Assembly (NCBI GenBank): GCA_025024175.1 | Contig: QCXZ01000064.1 | Span: 2,604,001-2,668,000, forward strand | Direction of reading: 5' to 3' | Source: Rhyzopertha dominica | Lineage: Eukaryota > Arthropoda > Insecta > Coleoptera > Bostrichidae | DNA length: 64,000 nucleotides | Shown here: piece by piece, positions 46,350 to 60,100 of the stretch | Layout of the letters: every line of letters starts with the position of its first letter | Position numbering within the stretch: position 1 is the first letter of the stretch | Position numbers and translations under genes: made by a program | The notes under the pieces: model-generated | Told to the model about the DNA's origin: nothing | The model's input: the letters and a program-made list of their open reading frames with translations, nothing else | The model's database searches: none

Positions 46350-49300
46350 ATGACTTTTCGAGCAGTATTTAAAGATATTCTTGAACCTAGAAGAGCTGAA
46401 CTGTCTACCACATTATATTTTTTACAAGAACATTATGGGAAAGTGGCTTATAAGCAGGGAACAAAACCATCAGCAGAAAAACACAAACTTGAAATTTTAC
46501 ACAGCACCAAAATTCAAGAACTGGTTAAAAGGGTAAATTATTACGGTCTTCTTATTTCACTTAATTAAATTTACGATTAATCATAGCTGAGCAATGGGAA
46601 CAAAGTAGCACAAGATGTGATTGAGGCACAAATTGCTTCTATCTTGGATGAAATTGGCTTCAAAATGAGCTTAAATGTGATACGATTTCTAGGTGTTGTT
46701 TTGACTAAAATAGTGCTGCGAACTTGTACCGCAATATATGTCAATGAGCCGAAATTGTTAAAGGTTAGTTTGTTGCATCTACGCCACATTCTATTGTTTT
46801 AATTGTTGATTTTGTAGATAAAAGATGGTATGGGTGATACTCCGTTAATATTAGTACCTAGTCATCGTAGCTATGGCGATTTTGTTTTGATGAGCTATTT
46901 GTTGTATATGTATGATGTGGCCATACCAACTACTGCTGCTGGCATGGGTATGTTTACTTTTGCATTTTCCCAACCATGGTTTTGTTATTAGAGGGGATGT
47001 TCAAATATTATTACATGAGCAGTGGGAAAAATTTATATTAATATTTTTAATGTGTCTCGTGAAATACATGTCTAATCATTTAGTTTTGAAGGTTCTTTTA
47101 CAAAGAAATTATAATGAAATTATCTGATCCTACTAAGTAGTTTTGTTATATAGCATACAGTAAAAAAAATCTAATTCTTGTGCTTCATTCATTAACACGT
47201 AAAAGAAAGTATTACCTTCGCTATATTGTGTTACGTGTATATGTATTGATTAATAACTAGAAGAAATTGGTGCTTTTCAACTTTTCACACTATTCACATT
47301 AATCGATGATTGACAGTAACCAATGGTAAATACAACTTTAGCAGCTTTAAGTAATATTTACTTTTGCCAATAAAGGTAATAAATATTATGTCTTGTTTAC
47401 TCAATAATTAAAGAATAATTACTTTCATTTAAACTGCAGTGATTTAGCCATCTTAGAGTTATTTCTGTACATTGAGTTTACTATGAATAGTAACCTTGTT
47501 TGCACATATTCAACATAAAAGTGGTTTTAAACATTTCAATGACAAATAAATATATTTTCGTAATATCTCTGTCTGGCATTAAAATATTTGCGTACTACTT
47601 AACAGACTTTAGCATATTATATTTGTTTTCCTAAATATCCAAATCATAGCTTTTTTTTTGGAATGAACTACGTGGTGCAAGAAAATGTTGCTGTCATTTT
47701 TTAGCATTTTCACAGAACATAATATAATTACATTTTTCTGGCATCCATGAGTGCATTCTGAATTCATAACTCTGTTCCATCTTTTTATGACTTGTAGATT
47801 TTCATTACCTTACATTTATATACAGGGTGTTCTATGACTCCATGGCCAAATTGAGACCATAGTTCTAGAGACAATTCTCGGTCAATATCTGTATCCAAAT
47901 TTTCTTCCTAAGGGAGCTAGGAAACTTTATTTATTTAATTTCTCTGAAACTTCTGGGTATAATTAAATGAAATTACATATATTTACTAAACGTTATGAGA
48001 TAAATAAGATGGTCCCAGAATTTACTGTCTAATCTTGTATAATAAAATGCAAAAATAGTGTGTTTTTATAGATTTTCATGGGATGAAAGGCATAGGAGAA
48101 ATGTTGCGTAACACTGGGGCATTTTTTATGAGGCGAACTTACGGTCAAGATCAGTTATACTGGGAGGTGTTTCGGCAATATGTTCATCAATTGGTCACCA
48201 AAAATGATGCTCCAATCCAATTTTTCGTAGAAGGTACAAGAAGCAGAACTAATAAATCCCTGCCTCCAAAGTTTGGATTATTATTTATGACTTTAAAGCC
48301 GTTGTTCACTGCAGAAGTGCCAGATTTGAAATTCGTGCCTATTAATGTGACTTATGATAGGATCTTAGAAGAAAGATTGTTTGCATTCGAATTGCTAGGG
48401 GTACCCAAGCCAAAAGAAAGCACTTCGGTAAGTGGTTCATTGAGTTTTATTTGTTTTATAGTGTGCATTTCTTTACAGGCATTTTTTAAATCATTGAAAA
48501 TCATTAATGACAATTATGGGAAAGTCTACATCAACTTTGGGGAGCCTGTTTCAGCAAAGACTTGGTTCAGTTCAAAAGTAGATACTAGTTCACACAATCT
48601 AAAACCTCTACATTCCCAAGAGCTTAGCGTCCAAGAAAAACAAAAGATATCAGAATTTGCGCTTGAAGTAATTAATAAGCAACAAAAATTATGCATTGTG
48701 ACGACTTTCAACCTGATTGCTTTAACTTTAAACGACTTTTTGATCCGGAATGAGGAATTAAGTATTGGTAAATTGTTACGAGAGGTAACGTGGTATAAAA
48801 CAGTTTTGGAGACTATTGGCGCTTCTACAGATGCTCACAATTTACCGAAAGACATATTTGATGCTCTTGCAGTTCATAGCAAACTGGTCGATATTAATAT
48901 GGAACAGAAAGTAGGGTTGGTTTGTGACAAAATTAAACTTGACACATTCAACAAGACTCAATTGAAAGGACATGATTTGTCAGAGGAGACGATGTCTTAT
49001 GCTGTGCCATACGTTATGCTGCAACTGTATATTAATCCTGTGTTGCACTATTTGATAAATTTGATGATTTTTGTGAAGATTCTCAGTGCTGGTAGAGAAG
49101 GAATTAATAGAGGTGCGTATATCTTTAACATCTCCGTAGCAATGCAGATTTGTGAATGCAATGGGTATTCTCCAGATGAATTTCTTCGGGATTTCTACTT
49201 CTTGAGGTCCTTGTTCTCTTACGAGTTTGTAATTTGTGAACATCTGTTGGATATGGTGCGTTGGTTATATTTATTACCTTATTAGTACTTTTCATTTTGT

Positions 49301-49992
49301 AGTGGGTTATTTTTGAACTAACAACATTTCTTAGTAGTTATTAATTTGTGGAAAGATAATTATACGTGCTTTTCTTTCAGGAATTACAGGAAAATTTGAA
49401 GCATTCGTTTGAACTTCAAATCTTGAGTACGAAAAATTCTTTGTTCTGTTTGGGTACAAATGAAAAATTAATTGCAGTATTAAATAATCTTTTGGAACCA
49501 TTTCTTTTCAGTTATTCTGTAGTCATTTCAGAGTTGTTAAAGGTATTGTAAATTGGAGGCTTTACTACATGTTTTACCTCTTATTCTTTCAGTTTCGTAA
49601 TGAGAAATTACAAGAAAAAGTTGTTTTANCAAAAGCACAAGCTGAAATAGAGAGGTGCTGGAATAACAGTAATACTTTTGTCCATCCATATTCTTTGTCT
49701 TTAGACAGTTTTAAAAATTGCATTTCGACTTTAATTTCCAAAGAGGGTTTGATTAAAGAAGTAGCGTAAGTATACCTGCCACAAAATTAATCATAATTTT
49801 ATGGTTTTATTTTGAAGGACTACTGGTACAGTGTATACAGTAAATGTAGATATATTGAGGGATATTCAACAAAGGCTTGGTAATTGCAATTAATTAACAT
49901 TCTGTAGGCACATAATTATAATTGTTGTTGCAGGTTCGTTTAGTAAAGATTATTGTACAGAACAAGCGGTGCAATTGAAAAATAAATTGTAA
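46350..49992 (+). CDS. Gnpat: dihydroxyacetone phosphate acyltransferase (peroxisomal)
   Basis: Nine exons, phases consistent: 46350-46532, 46587-46763, 46818-46947, 48072-48427, 48479-49255, 49381-49542, 49593-49765, 49818-49879, 49934-49992 (2079 nt, 692 aa; human about 680). The acyltransferase motifs are in order: His136-x4-Asp141 (PSHRSYGD), then GEMLRNTGAFFMRR, then FFVEGTRSR at 215-222, and a KFVPINVTYDR strand. The enzyme acylates dihydroxyacetone phosphate, the first step of ether-lipid (plasmalogen) synthesis, inside peroxisomes. The last two short exons give a C-terminus ending N-K-L, a peroxisomal PTS1-type signal, and their sequence aligns in character with the GNPAT C-terminal region. 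A poly(A) signal sits at 50041. Intron 4 is only 51 bp and is stop-free in frame. One ambiguous base lies at 49629. Confidence 0.93.
47819..47850. repeat. solo TACAGGGTG transposon terminus in a Gnpat intron
   Basis: TATACAGGGTGTTCTATGAC at 47820 resembles the ends of the MITEs at 13.8 and 36.2 kb. No inverted partner is visible in the remaining 200 bp of the intron. Confidence 0.45.
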
Positions 49993-50040
49993 ATTGGTGA
50001 TTGTAACAGTATTTATTTGTTTATATTGGTGTATGTCAAA

Positions 50041-50046
50041 AATAAA
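50041..50046 (+). promoter_or_regulatory. poly(A) signal of Gnpat
   Basis: AATAAA 49 bp after the stop at 49992. This supports the NKL-ending last exon as the real gene end. Confidence 0.6.
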
Positions 50047-51128
50047 CTTTTTTAGCAATTATAGTTTCTGTTAAGTCTATTATGTTGTCTTAAATTTTTT
50101 TTCCAGTCATCATGATTTCCAATCATTATGGATTTAAGACTGTGCAAACCAACCAAAGATAGCACTTGGTGCCATAATTTACATAACTTTTTTGGAGCTA
50201 TTTTTCTTAACTTATTTTAATGTTTTTTTTTAATAGGATTGGTCTTCTGGTAAAGCAATTATATAGTAATATTCTTCAAGATAATATGTATGAGAATGAT
50301 GCTTATTTATGGACAAGGATTGGATCGCTGTGAAAACAGTATCGGAGCTAAAAAAATTAGTTTCGTAATAAATTAGTGCAGTAAAAATAATTGGGTGTTT
50401 TTATATTTTTAAGTTTTTATTTATAATAGTATGCAAAGTTATGGGGTACAACCCCCATTTTAGGGGTAGTACTTTGTTAAAGGTAATACATATATCCTAT
50501 TTTGTATTATATCAGCCATGTTTGCAGTTTTTGGAAAATTTTGATGTTTGCAGTCCGCTGTAAAAAGCATCTGTAATGATAGGGTTTTTTGCGGAAATAA
50601 ATAAGTTTTCAATTTTGAATAGTTGATTACAGGGTGTTAAGGAATGATTCCGAACTTTTAAAATTCAATTGCAACACCCTGTATATCAAAAAACTAATAA
50701 TTTTAGTAAATTTTTGGTTCGGTAAAGTCTTTAAAATTGCATTTTTTTTTCACCTGTCAGTGTATTTCGAGGACACCCTGTATTTTACTCCCACCTCCCG
50801 ACAACTATAGTTTGCAATAATAAAATTTGTGAAGTTAACATTCCTAATACATAAACATTAAACTACCACAATCATGTATTCTTTTTNTTACATAAACTTA
50901 TATTTTACATTTTACCTATAACTGAACACATTGAAGTTTTATACACTCCTGTATTTCTCACAGAGTACAACCTACATCCTAATATTAATATATACATACA
51001 ATAAGGTAATCAAAACGCGGTAAAAACATTATCTACAGTCGTTGGAAGAGCACACAAAAGTTAAGTACAGGAAAACGGGAAAAGACATAAATAAAAAAAA
51101 AGACACGAGACTAGCAGAGTGTGACAGT
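50047..51128. other. convergent intergenic region with nested transposon ends
   Basis: Lies between Gnpat and the papilin-like gene, 3' end to 3' end. Three TACAGGGTGT/ACACCCTGTA termini occur within 150 bp (about 50632, 50676 and 50770). The first two are in inverted orientation about 45 bp apart, a minimal or internally deleted MITE. One ambiguous base lies at 50887. Confidence 0.5.
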
Positions 51129-54100
51129 TTAGATTAAGTTACTGCTAAGGGCGTTGCTTCTATCGTCCACACCCTCAAGGTGGGGTCCTTGCGGGGGTAG
51201 TTGTCCGGCAAGTGTGCAGGTGCGGCAGCAAAATCTTGCATAGTATTTGTGAATGCACACCTTTGCCTTAACTATCAAGTCGCAGTTGGCGAAGAAGCGA
51301 TTGTCTGTACACTTTGGATGAACATATATACCTAAATGGATAAAAATTTGTTATTATAAAAAAATTTATTGATGATGAAGAATCACACAATTAATCTTTA
51401 TTTCTTGCGATATAATTGCCATTAATAACTTAAGTTCATTGTTACCTTATGTTTGTCGCTTACTGATGGTTTTTCAAACATCAGAAAATCATAATCATAT
51501 CAATCTTATAACAGAATATTTTCATTGACTTTGTAATAAAGCATAAGCTATGATAAATTTAAGATTATGTTGTAGGTCCTCGTGGTTATTAGAATTTTCA
51601 TATTCACTTCACGCAAAAGTAATTTTACTATTTTATATTCTTTTATTAAATCTTTCACCATCATTTTCATTTCAAAACTTTCTAATTTAAGTAACTAACT
51701 TGCCCTGCAAAGCCATCGTCAGTACCAAATTACAAAAGAAAATATGACGTCAAAATCATAAAATGAATCTTAAAATCTAAACAAGCATTCTTCACTAAAA
51801 ATGGAAAGCAACTTTCAAACCAGCAACATAAAAATTAGCGTTTAAATAAAAATTTAGAATGGGACAACTGAAATTGCAGGGATTATTTAGAATTGTCGAA
51901 TTTTTGTCATTTAAAATTTTGTACAATTTCTAAATAGCTTAATAATTTTGATGATTTCTCACAAAAATGTAAAGTTCTCAAATTGCCCAAGCTGAAGTAC
52001 GTTTAAATGATAATAAATGATTCGCTAACGAAGAATTTGAAATTACAATGTCTGTATTTTTATACTTAAATTAAATTTAGATGTTAACTGCCTCTAATAA
52101 AGAAAGGAGCTTCCTGTTTGTCCAATAAAAATAGAATTATGGTCGTTAAATGCAAAGCTATATACACCCAAATGATTTATGATCCCAATTTGCGGATAAT
52201 ATTGTTTTTCCGATATTTTGCTCTTGAAAATATATCTTTACAACAGAGGTTTATTAGAAATAATGTGATGCAGTAGAAACCAGCATGCATTCAAGACTTA
52301 AAGTATTAAAACACACCATGCAACAAATACTACACCACATGCGTCCCCAAAAGGATTATTGATACAAGGAATGGGATATTGTGTATTAATTTTTACCAGC
52401 TTCCGGTCTGCGTCCTTCCACCACAGGCTCCAATATTCCAGGTCTCACTTCATTTTCATCTACTGATCCTTCAGTAGGCTCATAAGGTTCGGGTGTCTGC
52501 ACAGGTCTGTACGGATACTGAGGCCTATATGGATACTGTGGCCTTTCTGTACTTGGTGGCGCCACAGGCCTCTCTATAATGTACTTCAGATAGGTCTTTT
52601 CCGAAGGATCTGACGGATGATACGGCCCGAATGCTTTCACCGTTACCGACCAGCTGGCTGCCTTTCCATAGCCGTTGTAAGCCTGACACGTGTAAACTCC
52701 CAAATTCGATATTTGCAATGAGTTGATCAACAGGGAATAGTCTTTTCCGACTTGGAATTTTGCCGTGTTTAGCGGCAGTAGGGTGTCGTCTTTCCACCAG
52801 GTCACCTGGGGGAAGGGGTAACCCAAGGCGTCACAGTTTAGGATCGTGGAAGAACCGAGAGATGTTACTATAGACGCCCTTTCCTCGGACGGTAGTATGC
52901 TAGCTTCGTGTTCGGGTACATCTGTTTTTTTTCGAAAGGGGGGGAGTGTTAGTAAATCATGCAAAGTTGAGGGTTGTGTTCGTGAATTGCAAGAGGAACT
53001 TTAATAATGTGCTGTTGTTAGTCGATAATTTACGATAAAAATTTAGAATTTTTAATTATTTTAGTGCAAAGTTTGCATGCTATAACTAATTCCTTTAACA
53101 AAGACATTTAATTGAAACCAAAAAATGCGCTGAACACGTCCCTATCAAGTTTGTTCTCTCATTTAGCACATAAAAGAAGAGTATGATGTAAACTAGTTAA
53201 AGTGGTGGTAAATCTGATGGACCCAATACTAAAAGTAAAGTAAAGGGCGAAAAGAGTTCAAAGTTTATTTTAAAAAACATATTTTTCTATGGAATATGTG
53301 AAACAAATTAATTGAAATGTAAAAATGAATTTTAATTTTTTTTAGGAGTGGTAATACACTTCTAGGACTTTTCTAGGGTTTTTCATTCTTGTAAAAACTC
53401 CGTATTTTGCGTATTTTTGAAGAAAAAAATATGTTTTCTCCAACACTGGCAACAAATATTCTTAGTACAGCATCTCAACAACCGTAGTTGCCTATGACTC
53501 CATCAAAAAGGATATTTTTTGTGCTTTTTAAAAATATATAACTTTCTATATTTATCTCAATAGACAATAAGTTACAGCCATTTTTTCAAATTTGGTAAAG
53601 ATATTATATAGGGGTAAAAAAATTGTAAACTGATGACGAATATTCTGTCAAGTCTAAAGTTTGTTCAATAATGGTATACAAAACAAAGTTAGAAATTGTG
53701 TATCATTCTAGTTAATTTTTTGCAGAACCAAAGAACAAAGTTAATTATATTTTCTGTGTGTTGTGTGTACTATTTTGGCAATAACTTTAAAACTAGAAAA
53801 GCTATCAACCTCAGGTTTATACCAGTTTTTCTCAAATAGTAGCCTTCAAAATAAAATGAAAAGAGTATGTTGTCCTATGCAGTTTTTCTTTAGAAATTAA
53901 GATTTGTTTTTATTTTGTTGTTTGTATATACTATTTTGGTAATAACTTTAAAAGAAATAATGACATTCATCTTGGGATTCACCATTCTCTTACATAATAG
54001 TATGACAATTTTTCAAATGGTGCTCTCTACAGCTATTTAGAGAAACCAATTTTGGGATAAAATGAGTCCTAGTACGTTAAATTTGGTTAAGGCGTTTTGA

Positions 54101-57100
54101 AGATGTAGCATCTAGAAATTGCACCATTATTTTACTTTGTAATAACGTTTTACCTTTGCAACCAGAGAAAAAAATATAACAAAACTTTTAGGTAACTAAA
54201 CAGAGATTCTGAAAATTCAGTATACCACATACATTTTATTGGTAAATTTTGAAATTATTAGTGTTTATTTGTAAAGCGATGTCAAATACGTCCACTAGTG
54301 GAAATTTCGGAATTTCAAAATATTTTTAGTGCATTTCTCTAGTAGATTTTTATTCAAACATTTTTTTCCTCAAAACAATAGCTTGAGGGGTTTTCAAGAT
54401 ACAACCACTCCCTTAGTTACACTTAGTGGATCACCTTGTATATACAGTATGTTGTATCTCTATGTCCCAGCAATTTTGGGACACTCTACAGTGTAATTTG
54501 AAGACATAGGTAACATTCAGAACACAGCTTATAGTCTGTTTAGCACACTTATTTTAAAATTCCCTTTGCAATTCTTTAGTAGAAAAGCCCTCCAGTGAAA
54601 GTGCATATTAAGAAAAGAAATTCCAACAAATAACCAGTGTTAATTTTTTTAAACCCAAACTACCATTTTACATGCCTTTCCACTACACGCTGTTAAAGAT
54701 ATGTAGCTCTAGTTTGTTAGATACCTCATATAAACAAACATACAAAAAAGGCTTACCAGTCACTGTAAGTTTTATTTCCTTTCTCAACGGTTCTCCAATT
54801 CTGTTATCCGCGGTGCATAGATATATGCCTTCATCAGTCTTATGTAGTGTGACGATCTGTAGTGCTTGGTCAAGTAAAATCCTGTATCTAGGCTGTTTCC
54901 CGTCAATCTAAATTGACATTTTTATTATTTAATATGACCTGGTCCTCTGCAGTCGTTTTAGTTAACTTACCAAAAGGTCACCTTTGCTCCAACTTATTTG
55001 GGGTGTAGGATTGCCCTTCACTGCACACCTTAGAACTGCATAATCACCAAGTCCCGCTTGCACTTCTGGTTCGAATACTTCTTCATCAACTTGTGGGGGA
55101 TAATCTTAACAAGCAAAAATTAATGTGAGAAACAATAAAATTAATAGGGTGTCCACCAATAGATGTACAATAAAATGCTGCAGATTTCTTGGTTCAAAAT
55201 AGGTTGATTTAGATTTGCTTGCATAAAAAATTACTTTGTTCACACACTATATTGCACTTTTTTGTTTTATTTGAATTTAGCCTTTTTATATTTTAGTTTA
55301 ATTTTATTTACAATATTTTTAGACTTGTGAACTTGACTATTAAAAATATATATTCTTTATTTGTAACTTTATCACTAGTAGTTTTTATATATATATTTTT
55401 TCCGTTCAACCGTTTTCATTAAAAAAAACTACATAGATCATTTTTTGGCATCTCTTCTTCGTGTTTAATTATTTTTTTGTTTTCTCAATGTTACTGATTA
55501 CATCAAAGACAGTTATTTGTAATTTCTCTGCATTATTGTACTTGTCCATTAACCTGATTTTTTATATATCCCCAGAAAAGAAATTCACGGGAGTTAGATC
55601 TAGTGATCTAGGAGGTAACTGAATAACTTCATTAGTTGCGAACTAATGTTGAAAGTGTCACACGTTAATAAGGAAATCGTCTTGGCATTTTTTCTGATCC
55701 CTCCTTGATAAAATCCATAAGCATATTAAAATGTATATGTATATCTATGTATGGCAAAGATAGAAAGAAGAACATTAAACAAGATAACAGCAACAGTAAA
55801 TAATTTTCGCAGACGGTTTATAATTTCAAAAATTACAGTGAAAAAATTGTAATTTCAATATTAGAGAATTTTACATTTTTTGGTGGTAGTGAGAAGAGTT
55901 GAATGAAAAACAATTCTTGTCTTTTTGGAGAATTTTTGTGATTCTGACAGAATTAATAATCTTTCGAACTTACAACCAAGCTGCTGTGGCGGTTCCGTGT
56001 ACGCTGCATACCCAGATGTTACCAACTGCGCCGGTGGTACTTCAGGCTCCGGTTTTATCGGTTCGACACATGTAGTTCCGCAACCGTTCGAACAACATTT
56101 TAGATCCATCGTGCAGTGGGCGTCATTTGTGCACTCTTGTTCACAGTTCGTCGAATTCGTTAAAACGGGACAGTTGCCTTCTTTGTTGACTGTGAATGAT
56201 AGAATAAATAGAATTGTTCAAGTAGGCCTCATTTGAACTGTAGGTTATGAATTTAAATTTGAATTTCCCGCTCTTATCCTGTACACTGGGGAGATGTGTC
56301 AGGGGAAGTTAGGGGAGGAATTTAGAGGTTATGTCGATTATGGTATGGGAAGAGCATGTTGCTGTGTTCATTTTTAAGTTATTCAGTTAATAAACGTTCA
56401 AACAAATCTACGGCCATTATTGTGAGAAGCCTACATAACTTACTTTCTCTACAAACGGGGACAAATTGAGGATCTTGAGCTGTCGTCCTGTTAGTATTAA
56501 AGTCAATGCCGCACTGAGTTCCTTCTTCGCATTGCACTTGCCTACAGGGTTCGAAGCACTGACACCTGTTGCATTGATTCTCGTCTACGTAAGCCTCGAC
56601 GCCGTATGCACAACGCAAAGTCGGACATTCGTCAAAGTATTTCTGGCAAGGATGCGGTTCTCTACCCTCATCCACCGCTGAAAAATGTTTAAAAAAAATT
56701 AGTAACTGAAAACTTGCACGACTGCGATAAGCACGCGAAAGCAACAGCATTGTATTTTATGCAGATGTGCGAAAGCAGCGACCTCCAGGATCCCTTCCCT
56801 GTAACTTACGAGGTTCAGTATATGAGACTAATCGTCCACAAGTTTCCTCGCAGCTCTGGTGTGATTTAAAACGGTTGAAGTTGCCCCCGCACCCTGTGTA
56901 AATGAACGGGATGCATTCACCACGTTCGGAGTCGAAATACCAGCGTCGATGGTAGCCGCCTTCGCATACGCCCTTGTCGACTGGTAAGCTGCATATTTCT
57001 ACGAGGGGTTGAAATATTGGTCGAATGAATGGTGCATTTGGAAGAGGTAATGAAATGTGTGGGTGCACTGGGTGAATCGGAAGGATCGCACCGAACTCCA

Positions 57101-60100
57101 GGACTGCATTCTGCACATCAAAATAATGAAAGAAAGCTCAAATGTTCGTATTCGATTCTCTTTTGTTTTCAAGTTATAGCATAATTTAAAAAAAATGCTG
57201 CAAATTGAATGAATACTTCCACATCCAATTGTCAAAATGACATTTACGTTTTTATTTCTTATAAATTTACTAAGACACTTTTTGTGAGAAATTTTATTTC
57301 CTATCTGATGGTATTTTCATTTTTTGAATATATTAAATATATTTGGAGATATTTAGGAAAAACCGTTTTCTTTAAGTGACGCTTTTTGGCTAATATCTGC
57401 TAAACAGTTTACTGCACCGAAAATTTATAAGAACGAATAATACTTGCAGTTATACTACTAACCATATACTAAAAGGAAAAAAAGATAAAAAAAAAATTTG
57501 CAAAAAGGGTTTTTGCTCAAATTTTGTTTTTTTGCGTTTTCGATCATTTTAAAGCGAATGATCAAATAAAAATTTTTGAATTTTTTTTTTGCAATACAAT
57601 ACTTCCAATTCGTTGGATGTGGACATAATACAATATAACTGTAACATTTGTTTAATGGTTATGACATTTTATAAGGTGCTCAAAAATACCCGCATTGAGT
57701 TCTGAACATGTTCTGCTATGTCTATGTAGAGCGCCTGTTGCTTGTCTTGTTTGCTGTTGTTTTTCTTGAAGAACTGCTCCAGTATTATTTATTCGTTGAA
57801 TCAGTGCCTACCGATTATTCACTTTAACTTTGTAAACTTCTGTTTTAAACCAACCCCATAAACAAATATGCCTTGAAGGTCAACTTATTGTACCTCTGGA
57901 AACATTTTGTTATTTTAGCACTTGGAAAAGTTCCAGTCTCTCAAAATTTGTTAAAAACTCGGATAAACATGAAAAAAGTCGTCAATATTCTTCTATAGCA
58001 GCTGTGGCATTGCCATTACAGAAGCCATAAACAAAAATTGCCACTATACTTATTTAAGTATTTAAACAAGTTCTTAAAATTATTATACGGAAACTGGATG
58101 CGCGCGCCGTTTCAATAGAAGAAATTAGCCAACATTCTATTTTCTTGTACTGAATTTCCATACTTCATGTTAAAACCGCGCAGATCGATGCGCACTAACC
58201 TGTTTTACCGTTTCCGAACCTACGCAATAAGCAGGGTTGTGAGATTAGGCAGCTTTTGTACTGATATTGGCGAAATAAACTTTTGAATAGGGGTTGTTAT
58301 CTGTTATTTTGGGCTGACTTTCTACTACCAGCTGATTAATACATCAACATGAAATGCAGTTTTGGGCCTCTTAAAATATGTATATTGGTGTGAGTAAACT
58401 TTTGACAACCCCGGGAACGAATGTGTTGCCATTCTTTTGTAAATGAAATGGAAGGAACGCTTTCACGCAATTGTGTACCTTGTTTCCCTATTTTGTTATG
58501 GACAAGTTCAAACAATTTTTCAAATGATTCATTGCTCATTTGTAGAAAATTTTTATATGCTGCTGGATCTTCTATTAGCAGCTCTCCTTTCAGCACATTT
58601 AAGAAGCCATGAACATTCATTCTCCTTGCAATATCATTGTTAGTATGCCTTTAATAATTTTTTTCAGTAAACAGACATTTTTTTACCTTTAAATACAAAT
58701 TGTGGTAATTCAGGGTGACCACAAACACAAACGACAGTAAAAGTAATTGTTTATGAGTGGGTTACATCTAAGGTCTACTTTTCTCTAACAGTAGAATTGA
58801 CCTAATGTTACATTTGCTATTGTATAAAGACAGAATTTAATAGATTAGAGGTTAGATTAGCTTTAGGTTGAGAAAATTACGATTAGAACTGCAAAAGGGT
58901 GGTGCACACGTAGGTATTGAAATACTTACTGAAAAAAATTTATAATTACAAATTGGGAACAAAACCCTACGCTTATTTCTTGTATTGAAACGGCACGTGC
59001 ATCTATTTTTAAGTGTAATAATTTTAAGAACTTATTTCAGTATTTAAATAAGTACAGTGGCAAACGGCTCTAACTATGGAAACATTGTACCCATATTTTT
59101 TCAAAGAAAATTAGTTATTCATTCATTTTTTTAAATTTCCCTGTAACTTGAAAACAGATAATAATTGGATAAGAACATTTAAGGTATTTTCACTAGTTTG
59201 ATGTACAGAATGTGGTCCTGGACTTCGGTGCGATCTTTGTGGTTCACCCGGTAGATGGCAATGGCAGATATCCTTTAGGAAATAGTTCTTATTAAGGCAG
59301 CTAGGTGGCTCTGCAATTATGTCACATATATCGATTAACAATAACTAGCGATATATTGATAGTTGCTCCCAGCCCTATCATATACTTAATTCTAGATATT
59401 TTGGCCATCTTTTCCAATTTTCTGACCACTGTGCAAAGTTTCCAAACTTTATTAGTTGCTTCTCTGAGGCCGATGGGAATAAATTTATTCTGTTTATTCC
59501 CTCATACCTGAAGAAGAAACGAATAGTTTCGAAACATTACCGAAAAAATTTATTGTTTAGTTTCCATCCCACAACTTAAGCAACATTTTTTATTTTATAT
59601 TAGAGTGGGAGAAAGGAAAAAGAATGAACCAACCTAAATCTACTCACCAGTACTCGTCTGGTTCGGCTTTGTCTCCTCACGTATCAAACATACGCTTTCG
59701 CACTCCTCTGTCGAGCTGAACCTATTGCCATTGCCTTCGCAACCGCCATAAACAAAAGCTTCACAACGTCCTCCTGTCTGGTTGTAGTAATACTTATAAA
59801 CGTAAGAGTCACAAGGGCCCGCGTCGGCAGATAAGCTGCACACGTCTGTTTGTCTGAAGCGACCGCACTGTCGCTCGCATTGCTCTTCACTGACGTAACG
59901 GTTTCCGTTGCCTCCGCACCCTGTGTAGCTGAACGAAGCGCATCTCTGGCTGGAGGCGTCGTAGTAGTATGCTGGGATTGAATCGTTACAGGGACCTGCG
60001 TCAACGGGTTCAAAGCAAACGGCGTCTCCGCTTGACGGTGCTGGTTGCTGGGGCTGCGGATATGGGGCTGAAATTTTTGGTAAAAAATTATAACAGATTT

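Noticed and set aside
50237..50333. In-phase exon as the sole last exon of Gnpat, ending GSL
   Set aside because: The alternative pair 49818-49879 and 49934-49992 fits the character of the GNPAT C-terminus, ends in a PTS1-like NKL and is followed by a poly(A) signal. The 50237 exon is kept only as a possible variant.
59684..60013. 109-aa minus-strand Thr/Ser-rich ORF
   Set aside because: It is a shifted frame of the double-Kunitz exon; the Cys pattern lies in the other frame.
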